This document shows, piece by piece, positions 45,105 to 59,523 of a stretch of 64,000 nucleotides of DNA (position 1 is its first letter; every line of letters begins with the position of its first letter). The DNA is from Amanita rubescens. Lineage: Eukaryota > Basidiomycota > Agaricomycetes > Agaricales > Amanitaceae. The position numbers and the translations under genes were made by a program. The notes under the pieces were generated by a model that did no database searches, had not been told where the DNA came from, and saw only the letters and a list, made by a program, of their open reading frames with translations. The DNA is taken from assembly GCA_015039365.1 (NCBI GenBank), contig WION01000051.1:124001-188000 (forward strand), in the 5' to 3' direction.

Positions 45105-48100
45105 TTAGCTCATCTCACTCGCTTTTCGCTTGCGGGCAAGCGCGCTCTCCATCAGTTTGAGCACATTCAAAGCCTCACCTTCCAACCCAAAAAATTGGAG
45201 AAATGGCTCTAGGTTGATCCATGATAGTGCGTCACTTGAGTCAAACCTACTAATGGCCTGTGTGACAGAATTTGCTTCTGACCCGAAATCGGGAGTCAAT
45301 GGGGAACCGGCTACAGCACGGAGGACATCATATTTTTTTTATGGTATTGATGAGTTTCTGACGTTGTTGGAGTGGCTACCACAAGAGTCCTAATGAGCCA
45401 AAGAAAGTGACCAAACTAACCGACTCACCAATTGCTTGGACCAGTGCTCTGGATGCAGAGAAGTGAGAGCTTTGCTAAGCATCTGCGCATCTAGGGTTGC
45501 TTTGTTACCACGGGTGTAGGACTTGAGTCGGGCCATCACAATGACAATCCTAGGTTTAGCTGTTGATTCTGACCATAACTTGACCTTTAATAAAACATCC
45601 GGGCCAAATAAATTGCTTGAAATAAGTATTGCCGGGGCAGGATCGGATCGAGAATTTCAATCCAGTTTATAACGTCATCGATAGTTTCTGCATAATGGAC
45701 AATGCAAAGACCTGGGTTTTGTGGAGCTTCTGCCATAATGTTCACAGGTATATACTTGCCACCGAGACGTGCAACAACTTGAATCTGAGCCTTTTCATCT
45801 GCCCATGAAGGAGTGAATTCGGGGTGAAAGTGGAAAATCGTGTTGAGAAAAACTGGAGTTCCCAACCCTCGAAGCAAGTAAAGAACCATTGCATTCTCGA
45901 AAGCATATCCACGTGAATTCCCATCACCACCTCGTAGTCGTATGTCTGTAGACAGTTTTGTGATGTCATGAGCCTCGAACCACTGTATTGCCGATAGAAA
46001 TGCGAGTGGTTCAACTATTTGCCCGTTGTGATCCTCGCGAAGACGAGCTATCCCATATTCGACAAGTTTGGCAGTAACGGGCCCGTAGTGCGGAGTCCCC
46101 CTTAATCAAATGGGATTGCACAATCCTGACCGCTTCCTGAGTTGCGATCGAATCTGCTCAATGTCAGAGAGAGGAACCAGAGGTCGAACGACAAAAGCGA
46201 ACTTAACCGGAGCCTCTCCCAATCGAAACCCTTCAATTCAACCTTAATGCGAAGGTCAGGTTCATCCGAAGTAAAGGGGAGACCAGTATCGCCTGGGGGA
46301 CAAGTGATATGCTGTTCCAGATATTTATTCAATAATTTGTGTGGCGATTGCAGGCCATTCATCAGGAAGAGCTCCAGAAAGGATACAGTGAAGCGATATC
46401 TATTGCCAATGAGACTTGCACAGTCAAAAACGACGGCTCTAACTCACCGACCCCGAAGGTATTCTTGCATCCGCTTCTGAAGGCAACGCCATGAAGGGGC
46501 GTTTAAAATGGAAGCCGGGACATAGCGTTCAAGGAATAGCTTCAGTTTCGGCCAGGTGTTGAACATCCCAAGCTCATGAAACACTTTGACTTTATGAGTA
46601 GATTTCCCGACTCCAGAGGCTACGCTATCCTCTAGGTCTGCGAGCGACACACCGGTACCTGATACAACGATCTTGACCGGTGCATTGGTGAAGGCTCTAA
46701 CCATTTCGCAGATTATTGATCGAAATGCTCCGGAGTTGGAGGATGACATGCCGGAACAGGGATATGATCTGGCAGCCCACTGCGCTTCGTCAAGCCCCAA
46801 AATGGGCCGGGAGTGAGGGAAATATTTCTTAATAATGACATCAAGGCGATTAACCAATGCATCGAGAGCGTCATCCGAGGCGTTACGAAGCTTGTTGATG
46901 ATCTGGATAAATGGGTGCGAGCCTCCGCCCTGAGGGTTTAGTTGGTCGAACAACTGGAACAACAACCAGATACGCTTATGCTTCGCCTGCAATGCCCCAT
47001 TGATCTGGGTTGCAACCTGTAGGAAAAGCTCGAAAACCACTATCCGCGCAGCCAGGACTCTCCGAAAGGCCCTATATGCAATTTGGTTGTTTATACTGTT
47101 CTGATTAGTACGTTTCTCGGGAGCGAGTGCTCTAAGATCGGGGACCCATTCCCGATAACGAGCGACTAACTCTAAGGCGTCGTGCAAATCTCGAATGCCA
47201 ACGCCATTCGCATCCGGAGTTGCAACAAGATAGAAACCCCAATATTTCGTGAGGGCTACCATGATGCGCCGGGTTTTACCCGATCCAGATGTGTTGCAGA
47301 TACACCTGCAATTGTGCGTGAAAGAAAGTTCGGAGAAGTTATAACTACATACAGGGGTGTAGCACCCTCAAACACCCCTTTAATTTTCTTGCCATCGCAC
47401 TTATCGAGACCATGAAGTAAAAGACTTGGTTTGCCATTGGGATAGGTTGGTATTCGAAGCTCCGTAATAAATTTATGTATGTCTGGCATAGTGTGCTGCG
47501 GAGGAGCCCAGATGGGCAACTCAGGATTTTTCAGAAACGCCTCGACTGCCGGTTGAAGCGACTTGAGCTCTTCTCCGATCTCCTCGTTAATATTAGCAGT
47601 GGAGTTGGATGGAGTAATGCTCATTTTATCGTTGCCACCTAAAGGAGATTGGACGCGGAAGATAACGAACGGAGAGGAAGGGTCGGGATCGGGAAGAGGG
47701 GAAAAGGACGATGAAGAGGGGAAAAGGACGATGAAGAGGGGAAAAGGACGATGAAGAGAAATGAGATGAGTAGATGAGGAGGAAAATGCGGGAGGAGGCG
47801 GAAATAGAATGTGAAGAAGGTAAACGGACGGTAGGGATGCATGGCGTAGGATTCGAAATCGTGACAAGATTGAAAGAATCTTGTCAGCAACGCTCAGCTG
47901 GAAGATTCACTCTTACTCACTGATACGCGAGACCTTTACAATTATGTGGATGTATTCTCTGCGAGGTTGCTTTGTAAAGATACTGGAGACGATTTCCGAG
48001 GGGTCTAATTTATCTGCAAATTTTGAAAAATCAGGTCCCAGGTCCCTGATACGTTTAGCGAGGGTGTCGGCCTTGGCGGCGATGGGGTTGGAGTCCTTGG

Positions 48101-48317
48101 GCTGAGAAAAGCAATGTCATTTCACATCATAGCGACTCGTCGATGGCGCTCACCTTCCACAATTCTAGAGTGTGAGGACCAACATCCTTTGTGCTCGCTC
48201 CTTTTGTATCAATTTCTTCAAATCGCTAACCTCGTCATTGCACGCCACGTCAACTGGAAAGACGGTAACTTCGTCTTCTATGAGACATTTAAGCCGGAGA
48301 TCTGGAGTGGTAAGCAT
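45105..48317 (-). pseudogene. Crinkler (CRN)-family gene with a P-loop domain, frame broken
   Basis: The first exon starts with a CRN header, a ubiquitin-like fold (LKCLIEDEVTVFPVDVACND), and the next ends with the classic HIHIIV-like block (YIHIIVK). A linker with LPIWAPPQHT leads to a P-loop (CNTSGSGKTRR at about 47,265-47,290). A conserved ATPase-like region follows, with YWGFYLVATPDANG, RAFRRVLAARIVVFELFLQ and PILGLDEAQWAA, the last a likely Walker B. The C-terminal region has LMNGLQSPHKLLNKYLEQH and FHFHPEFTPSWADE. CRN proteins were first known as oomycete effectors but are widespread in fungi, where their role is unclear. Three breaks are seen: header near 48,190-48,198, a 5-bp tandem duplication at 45,641-45,650, and a T8 run at 45,333-45,340. 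Introns are otherwise normal. Confidence 0.75.
47698..47757. repeat. three tandem copies of a 20-bp unit
   Basis: The unit gggaaaaggacgatgaagag occurs three times in a row with no change. It lies in an intron or a poorly conserved exon part of the Crinkler gene, between the header exons and the linker. Confidence 0.9.
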
Positions 48318-48379
48318 GGTTGTTTGGATGGTGACTTGGATTGGAATCGTGAGTGAACTAGCTCGCGTGACCCACCACA

Positions 48380-49358
48380 ATGCCGAACCACATCCTCCCG
48401 CACGCCTTATCCATCCCCATCATTCAAAAACTCAAAGACAAACGCATCGTCCTCGCCTCAAACAGCCCAAGAAGGGAAGAAATCCTCCGCGCCATCGTGC
48501 GTTTCTCTAAGACAGGGAACGCTTTAGTCGGCTTCAACTTTACTAGGGCCTACAGCCGGATATCGTACCTTCGACATTTGAAGAAAACCTTCCGCTGAGC
48601 GAATTTGAGGATATACATGAGTATCCTGTTGCGACTGCGTTGCACAAGGCTGTCGAAGTTTATGAACGTATGGTGGTATGTCTCAATCATATAGACCACT
48701 CCATACTCGCTCCTGATTATTGTTAAGAAAGATGACCCGAATAATGCACCTGATCTCGTTATTGCCGGTACGCCCTCTCTCTCTTAAAATTTGATTTGAT
48801 TTGTGCTAGACAAAATCCAGCCGACACGGTTGTCCTTACTCAACCTCAAGCATCCACTCTGCGCAAGGAAACGCCGGACGCGAAACAAGAGTTGCTAGAG
48901 AAGCCCACTGACAAGGCGGACAACTTGCGCATGCTGCTAGATTTGAATGGAAATGTATGCGAGGTGGTTACAGGGGTTACAGTGGGTGAGTACTCTCTCT
49001 CTCGGTGACTGCGTATCGTGCTCATATTCCCTCAGCCTACCCTATACTCACCTCACCCGGATATCGCACACGGTCGATTGAAGAGAGAACACTCGTCCAT
49101 TTTCCGGATAATCCGAAACATCTCATCGAGGCTTACGTCGAAAGTCAGGAAGGTATCGACCGCGCTGGCGGTTTCGCCATACAGGTGCGCGTCTGACCAT
49201 GTATTACGATAATTACTGACGTTATGCAGGGACTCGGCAGTGTGCTCGTCGGTAAAATAGATGGAGATTACAATAACGTTGTAGGATTTCCAGCTGCTTC
49301 TTTTTTAAAGTTTCTAGAATTACTCATGGAGGAAGACCCGGACTTTTTGGAAGAGTAA
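48380..49358 (+). CDS. Maf-family nucleoside triphosphate pyrophosphatase
   Basis: Six exons (48,380-48,496, 48,547-48,675, 48,728-48,767, 48,821-48,985, 49,036-49,184, 49,230-49,358) give 242 residues. The Maf signature IVLASNSPRREEIL is at residues 23-36. Other family blocks are the catalytic IAADTVV, LRMLLDLNGNVCEVVTGVTV, EAYVESQEGIDRAGGFAIQG and the end DYNNVVGFP. Maf proteins hydrolyse non-canonical or methylated nucleotides to monophosphates, acting as house-cleaning enzymes. The gene is intact. Its 3' end is only 12 bp from that of the PIG-X gene. Confidence 0.93.
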
Positions 49359-49370
49359 TGTAATAGATAG

Positions 49371-50039
49371 CTACTCGGTTTTGCGCGAGTTGAGACGTAC
49401 TGCGACCCTTTTTTCGACACGGATGAGATACCAGAACAACAAAAATATGCTGAGAATGGTGCCGAATTCGACGAATGCGAGGTCGCCCGGACGTCCAACT
49501 GGAACACGCAGAATGTGTTCTGTCTCATTGCTGGTTGGTGCTATTGAAACGAGAGAGACTGGCTGCTTGAAGAGCTCTGCAACCTGCTCTGGCAAGTTTG
49601 AGGGGGCCTGGCCCTCGACTGGGCCACGTAAGATAAATCGTATTGCCACGACTGAGGAGGCGGACTCACCAGACACCGGACAAGCTAAAAATCCAGTTGG
49701 CCAACTCAGCCTCGTTTCGTCGAATCCATCACCAGGCTTCCCGTACCGCAGATGCAGCGGGACGCTGACTTCAGCGCCTTGCTTGACGTTGACCAGGAGA
49801 ATAGAATCTGACTGTTCTACTGCAAACACTGGGTACTCGAGGTTGGATGTTCCCCAGAAATCAAAACTGTACGACTCATGATGGTTCGCGAGCTCGTACT
49901 TGTCCACAAATACGAGTGGCGGGAGTTTATAGACGAGATGCACGGTGCATTGCTCAAATTTTGCGGGAATCTGAAGAGTTGTGGTCGTTATCGGATGAAA
50001 ACCGTGATCAGGATGAAGGACCGAAGTTAGAGTCGCCAT
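49371..50039 (-). CDS. PIG-X/PBN1-like subunit of GPI mannosyltransferase I
   Basis: An open frame of 222 residues. It matches the PIG-X/PBN1 family: VHLVYKLPPLVFVDKYELAN, then FDFWGTSNLEYP, then VPLHLRYGKP. There is one C-terminal membrane helix (VEFGTILSIFLLFWYLI) and a short basic cytoplasmic tail (RVEKRVAVRLNSRKTE). In the ER this subunit stabilises the PIG-M/GPI14 enzyme that adds the first mannose to GPI anchors. A 51-nt in-frame intron (gtgagtccgc...gcccag, about 49,619-49,669) may be removed, giving 205 residues. Both forms read through. The start ATG at 50,039 is the first in the frame. Confidence 0.8.
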   Translation of the reverse strand: MATLTSVLHPDHGFHPITTTTLQIPAKFEQCTVHLVYKLPPLVFVDKYELANHHESYSFDFWGTSNLEYPVFAVEQSDSILLVNVKQGAEVSVPLHLRYGKPGDGFDETRLSWPTGFLACPVSGESASSVVAIRFILRGPVEGQAPSNLPEQVAELFKQPVSLVSIAPTSNETEHILRVPVGRPGDLAFVEFGTILSIFLLFWYLIRVEKRVAVRLNSRKTE

Positions 50040-50072
50040 CAAATGTACATAATCTTACTACACTATACTATG

Positions 50073-50459
50073 CTATATCACTTCCGCCGCAGAAATATAC
50101 AGCACTACATTCAATCAGCCCACGACTCGCTGTTTTAACAAGACACCCACCGTTGTTACCGCGAATAAACGCATCACCGTAATGATTCGTTACTCTTCCA
50201 TTTACATGTTCCTCAGTCTGCTCGAGCGCGATGTTCATGTACCCATCTAAACACGACAGCACGCCTGTACCCTCGTCAGCGCTCGCTCTATGCCACAGCT
50301 CTCACTACGCGCACCGCGATAATCTACTCCCGAATTGAGTCTCACAATGACTTGTTTTCCAACCACATTTTTTAAAAACTCAGTGGGAGAGCCCGTTGGC
50401 GGTGGCTGTGGTGGCAGGGACAAGTCGTCTGGTGGAGGCGGAGGAGAAGAATCGTTCAT
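50073..50459 (-). CDS. LSM6: U6 snRNA-associated Sm-like protein LSm6
   Basis: Exons 50,459-50,315, 50,264-50,151 and 50,104-50,073 give 96 residues. A Pro-rich start (MNDSSPPPPPDDLSLPPQPP) precedes the Sm fold. The Sm1 motif runs FLKNVVGKQVIVRLNSGVDY and CLDGYMNIALEQTEEH. The Sm2 motif is GDAFIRGNNVLYIS. It is a subunit of the LSm1-7 ring for mRNA decay and the LSm2-8 ring that binds U6 snRNA. Its start is 149 bp from the BiP start on the other strand, so the two share one short divergent promoter. Confidence 0.95.
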
Positions 50460-50608
50460 TTATGGCGAGTATATGCGCGGGGTACTAGTAGGCGGTGCGA
50501 ATTTATTTGCTCGTGTTGTGGACGACACGTGATACCACGTACGGTGACACGTCACTTGACGAAATAAAAGGCAAGTCAATCGCGCCCAACTTTTTCACCA
50601 CTTCCACG

Positions 50609-53086
<2,478 letters not shown>

Positions 53087-53302
53087 ATTAAAAAAGGAGG
53101 ACGAGATTATTATTTACTTAACATACATGATGCACAGGGTCCGTTGGTGGGATTTATCCCACTCGGCGACGGATCCATAACGCCTAGCCAATAAAATTTC
53201 CTTGTACTTCTGATTTGGACGTTAAGTTCGTGGCCATCCACCGTGCGAGTGGGCTTCTCCCAGTGAGCACCGTCTCAGACGAGGAACATTCAACGTATAA
53301 CG

Positions 53303-53375
53303 AGTGTACAATCACTTTATCTTACATTGTCGTCTATCTAACGTATTTGCAGTGGTAAATCCGAAAGTATTACAG
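53303..53375 (+). pseudogene. short BiP-derived fragment
   Basis: The stretch acgagtgtacaatc and then tgcagtggtaaatccgaaag matches the BiP intron 8/exon 9 junction. It resembles the degenerate copy at 62,890-62,950 more closely than BiP itself, as with acgagcgtacaatt. It breaks off after about 70 bp. Confidence 0.65.
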
Positions 53376-53492
53376 TGCGTATACGGAGATTCAAGAGTTT
53401 ATCACCCTGGGTGTATAATTATTCAAACACTATGATTCGCCTCGAAGGATGTAAATCCAATGTTACATGTGAGCGTAATACAGTAGCGCAAC

Positions 53493-56400
53493 TTATCTAA
53501 CCATATTCCCCAAGCTTGGTATGTCTTCCAACTTTTGCTTCTTAGGATTCGGAGATGGAGAACCAGGGTCTGTATGTGGTTGGGTACGGTCGACAACGGA
53601 AACACGGATGGGTCGCTGGGGTGAAAACTCCAAAGGCAATGTCGTTTCCCGGTCGCCGGAAGTTTCAGTAATCGTTTCGTTGTTCTTCGCCTCAAACCAC
53701 TTTACGCGTTCTTTGCGAAGATCTTGCCTTCTCTTTATCTCATCCTCCGTTTTAAGGACATGAGTCGGTCGATAGTTCGACAAATTTTCGATTGCCTCAT
53801 TGAGGATGTGAATGACTTGATCATGAATGGTGTAATATTCGAACTTGCGATACTTATAAGCGAGGACCAGAATGCGCCACCATTTATCCATCATGTTTTT
53901 AAGAGGTTCGAAATAATCGTCGAAATTGGCTAGAATATCGGTGCCCATTAGCGTGCGATCGTCGAAAAAACCTCTTTTACAATCGCGAATATCGCGGCGG
54001 TCAGGTGAATCGAAATAAGAATGGAGAAGACCTTCTAATCTGTCCCCCTCAGCGTTATTTTTCAGTAGGTCCCTGCGGAGCATATTTATCCCCGGGCCTT
54101 CGCGAACCAAGCAAATGTACGCCAAGACCCAAAAAAGGGATTCAATGTCATGAACAGCGTCGTGACACCAAAGTTCTTCATGTTGGTCGTTCGGAAGTTC
54201 ATAAATTGGCCTCCCGTTCAAGGTCTCGACACTGATGAAAGGCAGAGTTCCCTGATGGAGTTTTACACAGGCCACGTACATAGAAAGGCAAGAAACATAC
54301 TGTTTGATGGCCTTCCCTTGGCTCATGCGTAGAAAAAGCAGGAGAATCCTTGACCTAGCAACTGCTAAATAATCAGGAGAAATCACATCGATTTCCTGCA
54401 TACCTGGTGGTGCCAGCCCATTTCACTGAGTTTTATTTCATGATCCATCTTTAGGCCGAAATGCTCCGTCCAGAAGCCCACAACGGCCATTATATAAGGT
54501 TCAGCTTCAGTTCTTTTCATCTCAGGGAAGTACGTCAGGAGTTTCTCTATCACTTCATAATCGATAAAGTAATGATCGCCGGAAAGAGTACTCTTCCAGT
54601 GTCGAATCGTCTGGGGATTGGCGTTAGACGTCATCCTTCTTGTCGACGAGTCGACTACTTTCGCATGATCCAAGTCAATGAGCCGTCCCACTGTCTCATC
54701 GTTTCGAGACGTGATTATGATATTCTCAATGCTGATATCGCGATGGAGTACGAGACCTTCGTAGTACAAATGCTTATGTTCTTACAAATTCAACTCGTTA
54801 AAAAGTTCAAGCGAATAGCTATTGAATGGCTTACCGCTGACAATGTCACGGATAACTCGGAGCAGTTCATTTAGATCCTTGAAATGTCGGAGCGGCCAGC
54901 CCGTATATGTATGTATAATTTGCGTATGGACTCGAGATACCAAGTGTTTCTCCTTAACATAAAGAAAAGGTTTTGCGCATGGATCCACGGTCACCGGCAT
55001 GTACTCCACAAGTTCGCCATCCGAACGCGCCCGTTTTCGAGAACGCATTTCGGGAGTTGAAGAGCCCAGCTCGACACCACAGCGAATATGCTCCAGTGTG
55101 GAGTCATCTTTCCCGTCCGCGGCCGGTATATCTTCGTCAGAGTAGATACGATCTCCCCATAAAGGAACTTGACGATATCTTTCGCCCTCCGGCATGAAGC
55201 TCGGCAGTACATCTTCACCGTTTTTGGCTTGTTGATACGGGCGCCAATAGCGCTTGAGCACGAAGATCTAACGTAGATGAGTGCGAGTATAAAAAGGATA
55301 ACAGCTTGTAGTTGTCTGACCTCATTAGTATTAAAGGGCGTTGCTTTTCGTATGACTTCCCAAACTAACGTCGCTCGCCCGCACATGACCTCGGAACGAC
55401 TGATGGATAGGGCAGCGAGAGTGATGACCTTCTCGCGTTTTCCTTTCACATCCGACGGAATATCTATTTCCCAATGGGTTTTGGCCAAGTTCGGTTTGAA
55501 AAATCGCGTCTCGTCGCCAACATGATATGAGACGCGAGTATCGCCGCTTTCGGGGTCATATACTTTCATTCGAGGGTCCCAGCCGATCTGACAAGGCCTC
55601 AAAATGGAAAAAGCAGCGATGACTTGAACAAATTTCCGGGGATCCGCGTGTATGTTGATCGAGTCTTTCGTGTAAAAGAGACCCGACCTATCGTTGAACA
55701 ATACCGTGAGCTCGTCCTTGCATAGTAGGAGGGCGATGCCGAAGCGACGATCCAACTGTTCCCTGAGAACCAGACGAAGGTAACTGCAGGCTTGACGCAT
55801 ACCGATATCGAACATTTGGTTGGTATTGGTTGGCTTTATTTCGACTGGTATATGAATCTGGCGCCACCAAACACTCTGCTGTCCTTCCTAAGCTATCGAT
55901 TGGTCATAAAGCGTCAAACGAGTAACATGTCATACCAAATTTTCCTTGGCAACGTTCGGTTCGTTCAATGGTTGATCAGGTAACTGCTTCACTTTCTCTT
56001 CCAACGCGCGAACCTCGGCCTCTAATTTTATGACTGCATCTGGCCTGGACACAAAAAGGCAATCGGGGCGGGCCTTGGCTGACTCCTCGCTTGATGCTGG
56101 TGATTTGTCATGTCGGTCGTGCCATTGCCCTTGCAAATCATTCTTTTCACCCGGAACGGCAGAGTGAATCGCCTCAGCTGCCATTACAAATGGCTTATAG
56201 AACTTCGCGCCTTTCTCGGTTGGAAAATTCGACCAACGCTGTCCAGTGGCTGAATAATGTCCTGCAGTTTTGACGCTAGCAAAGATGGATTCGAGCGTGG
56301 CATCGGGAACGTGAAGAAAGGTTTTGAGAAAGGAGGCGGTCTCGCAAGTTCGCACAGATCCAGCAAGCTCGACCGCTATTGCATCCACCACGTCCTCCAC

Positions 56401-56628
56401 CTTCTCTAGCATCTTCAGAGCGGACTTGCTATTTCTATGGAACACGACTGGTGTGTCCGAGTGAGTTTGGTTAGACTGACTGTAAGTAAGCCATGGCGAT
56501 AGCGCAGACGACTGACCCGTAATCAGACAATTTATACGTTTAGAATGCGGAATTTGAATCTGGATTAATTGATTATCGATAGGGTCGTAGGCCGTAATAA
56601 CCTCGTGTTCGAATTCCTTGTACGGCAA
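53493..56628 (-). CDS. FunK1-type protein kinase
   Basis: About seven exons splice in frame on the minus strand. The N-terminal FunK1 region (YKEFEHEVITAYDPIDNQLI, then ATLESIFASVKTAGHYS) leads into MFDIGMRQACSYLRLVLREQ and HWEIDIPSDVKGKREKVITL. The kinase core keeps the catalytic loop as HRDISIENIII and the metal loop as LIDLDHAK, a changed DFG. GTLPFISVETLNG and HDIESLFWVLAYI follow in the C-lobe. Two basic patches (RSRKRARSDGE and PNPKKQKLED) suggest nuclear entry. FunK1 kinases are expanded in mushrooms and linked to multicellular development. The first exon is uncertain: the frame opens at about 56,640 after an acceptor, and the start codon may lie beyond 56,700. A fragment of a related gene is at 63,560-64,000. 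Confidence 0.85.
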
Positions 56629-56829
56629 GTGCCAAGTACTATGACTCGGCTTTATTTTTCATCCAATCTATCATCAATGTAGACGCATTAATGTGAGGTA
56701 ACTGAGCCAACTTACGTGGATGATTCTCGATGTCTGAACTAATGACAATATGTACGAGTGGCGCGAGTATGACAGCGACCCGCGACTGAATGAACGATGG
56801 ATCAACAAGACCACATAATTATGATAATA

Positions 56830-57754
56830 TCAACTCATTCTGAGGCCGTGTCCAAAAATCAAAACATTGCTGTTACACGGACTTTGAAATGTTGGTCCAA
56901 TGACAATTTTTTTCTTCTCGAACAAGGTATTTGGGAGCCAATGTGATGAGTGACCAGTGGCTAGTTGACTCGGGAAACGAGTTTTTCACTTCAGATAGAA
57001 GCACTGACCGGTGACCATGATTCAACGTGAATATTATCGAAACGCTATCAAATTTCAGTTCAAGTCCCCTTATTCCATGTACAAGAATATGGGATCATAG
57101 TACCCTATAGCGTTCTCGAACCATGCTGGTTTTCAGGTTTGACCGCTCATGGCCCTGCGAGCTCGTTCCGAACCTCAGAATGAAGGTAAGATGACCCGTC
57201 AAAATCCAGAAGCACGTTTTGTATAGCAACATAACCTGGAATCCCCGTGCTGGAGGGGGGAAAGGGCGTGCGTATTGGTAACATCAAACACCGAAGGTTG
57301 CGATCGCCGCGAACATAAAAGCTCCACGCTTTATACCATCTCGGGTTGCATCCTCGCACACGCCGGTTGTGGAAAATAGCGAATAGCGGCGAAGTGCTTC
57401 GCAGGTAGTAGATGGTAATTGTGAAAGGCAGAGGTGGTCATGTCGGTAGCTGTGAAAATGAACCCGAAACGGACATGTTAGAAGATTAACGAGGCGGAAG
57501 ACCGACTTCGTTAAATAGATCTGTCGATGTGAACGAAATATGGCGACGTTTGGAAGACATCGATAGCAAGAAACAGTATGAAACTACGTGCGAGAACCTG
57601 CTGGAGGCGCCTGTGATAGAAGGCATGTGGTGGAGACTATCTGAGATGGGCTTTGCGATGAGGTATTTGGTAGAATTAGAACGACAGTTTCACGATGAAC
57701 GTTGGCCATGATCACTCTGTAATTTCTGCATACAATCCAATACGGTCAGTCATA
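56830..57754. other. no firmly supported gene
   Basis: One 60-codon plus frame at 57,529-57,711 (MNEIWRRLEDIDSKKQYE and on) reads like a real helical exon, but no partners were found. It could be a remnant. Confidence 0.35.
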
Positions 57755-58561
57755 CTAGACATACCCTGAGCTGCTCTCGACCACCCGACCCCCTCTCCCC
57801 GACATGTCACTCAACTCTTTCTCTAGCCCTCGAAACTCCTCTTCCAGCATTTTCGCATTGTTGCACCGCAACGCACTATCAAAATCGATCAGCGTCGCTC
57901 GATTGTCGTGAATAAGAAAATTATGTTTGTTGATGTCGCCATGTTTGATGCTCAACCGGTGTAATTTCGACAGCGCCTGCTGACACAGAGCCAAATCCTC
58001 TGGCGTAGCGTGCCGGAAGCTAGTGATACGTTCCATCACGAAGCCAATAACTCGACCTTCCTCGGTCAAGTGCCCGAGAAACTGGGGGCCGATTTGGTGG
58101 TTTTGGATCCATTGGTATGCAGAAGTTTCGGAATCGAGGTAAGGTATTTCCCAAGGGAATCGAGCAAATTTGACTACGATGGGTAGGTCAAACTGGGGAG
58201 TGCTGGCTTCGTAAACATTGGACCGAAGTTTACGTCCCATGTGAAGGTCTAGGTGGTCGATTTGGAGGGGATGCCAGAGGTGTGAGATACATGGGAGTTC
58301 GACTTTCGTGACCTCAGAAAAGTGGGGGCGGCCATCTGCGCAATTCCGAGATATACGGCCGGTATTCCAGTCACCAGGCGGAAGAGGAGGTAAGATGGAG
58401 ATTAAGGAGGGCTCGAAGCACATATCGTCGGCACTATACAATTCCGCATCGATGGTCAGATATTTGACGAATTTACCATCGACCAGAATGCGAAAGTGGC
58501 TTTCGTCTAAAGGGTCGACGCTGGCCTGGAGCAGTTTGATGTCATAGACAGTGTCTCCCAT
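57755..58561 (-). CDS. kinase-fold protein, single exon
   Basis: An uninterrupted 268-codon frame. The C-terminal half is a compact kinase-like fold: IVVKFARFPWE carries the lysine, VIGFVMERI is the hinge, IKHGDINKHNFLI the catalytic loop with HGD, and ATLIDFDSA the metal-binding loop (DFD). The N-terminal half (about 1-110) is specific to fungi. Such proteins are often annotated as serine/threonine kinase-like in Agaricomycetes; the substrate is unknown. The C-lobe is very short, so a small-molecule kinase or pseudokinase is possible. The frame has no intron, unlike its neighbours. Confidence 0.75.
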   Translation of the reverse strand: MGDTVYDIKLLQASVDPLDESHFRILVDGKFVKYLTIDAELYSADDMCFEPSLISILPPLPPGDWNTGRISRNCADGRPHFSEVTKVELPCISHLWHPLQIDHLDLHMGRKLRSNVYEASTPQFDLPIVVKFARFPWEIPYLDSETSAYQWIQNHQIGPQFLGHLTEEGRVIGFVMERITSFRHATPEDLALCQQALSKLHRLSIKHGDINKHNFLIHDNRATLIDFDSALRCNNAKMLEEEFRGLEKELSDMSGRGGRVVESSSGYV

Positions 58562-59523
58562 GGCGTTACGGGCGAAGAGGGTTGTCGTGCAATCAGAGGT
58601 TTACAGTTGTGCGGTTTCGGAGCCAGAATCTGCCTCGCAAACAACAAATGCAACCTGTTGTGGTATAAACAGAGTTCGCCGTATTTATTGTCTTCCGATT
58701 TACATAATGTTAATGAGCTGTCCAACAAATCGACAAAAAACCATAGCTATGGCGCAACTGGACGTCCTTATATCAATCAACTGGTACGAACTCGGAACTG
58801 ATCGAAGGTTGCGGGCGGTGATGTAGCTCGCTCAGATTCATTACTGCCTTCCGACAGTTCCACCTTCACCGCAGCTTGCGCACGACCGGAGTCCCCTCCC
58901 TTAAGTTACATCATGCTTGTATGAATTAGCGAGAGCTGCTGCCTGTATTTGGGAGTGTATGAGTAGTAGACGCTCCCTCGTTTGCGACGAATTTGTTCGT
59001 CGTGCTTCAAAGGGACCGCCTTATAAGACGACCGAGTCCATATCTTGTTGACAGGCTCTAGTAACCGTTGTCAGGAAAGAAATGGGCGCGAGCGTGAACA
59101 TACGCTCACCTGAACTTGGATCCGAGGGCTTTGGCTTTCAGAGAGCGGACGAGTTCTCCTTCCCTTGTTCAGACCCGAACTATCATCCCAATATTGAAGG
59201 CTAGGAAAGTTGCTCGGAACGGCACGCTGAAGTCGTGAACGATGAGGAGCTGGCTGAAGAGGCTCCTGACATCCCAGAACAGTGCCCAACGAGGCAGTAG
59301 TTCGATGGTATAACCTTCATGGTGTCGGCAACGTCGAAATGAGCATGAACTCATGCTCACCGATACCGAGGTCTGCGCCCACCGATCTTTGCGCAGCCCG
59401 AGTCGGGCATAGTAGACGATCTATTCGTCAATGCCAGTGCCGATGTTAATGACCTGTGATTTTTTATCACAACTCGGATATAACAAAGAGTCTTGGAACA
59501 GTCGCCGTGTAGTTAGAAAATAC
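58562..59523. other. no supported gene
   Basis: This is the upstream region of the kinase-like gene and the 3' flank of the APH-type gene. Several short frames have no recognisable content. Confidence 0.4.
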
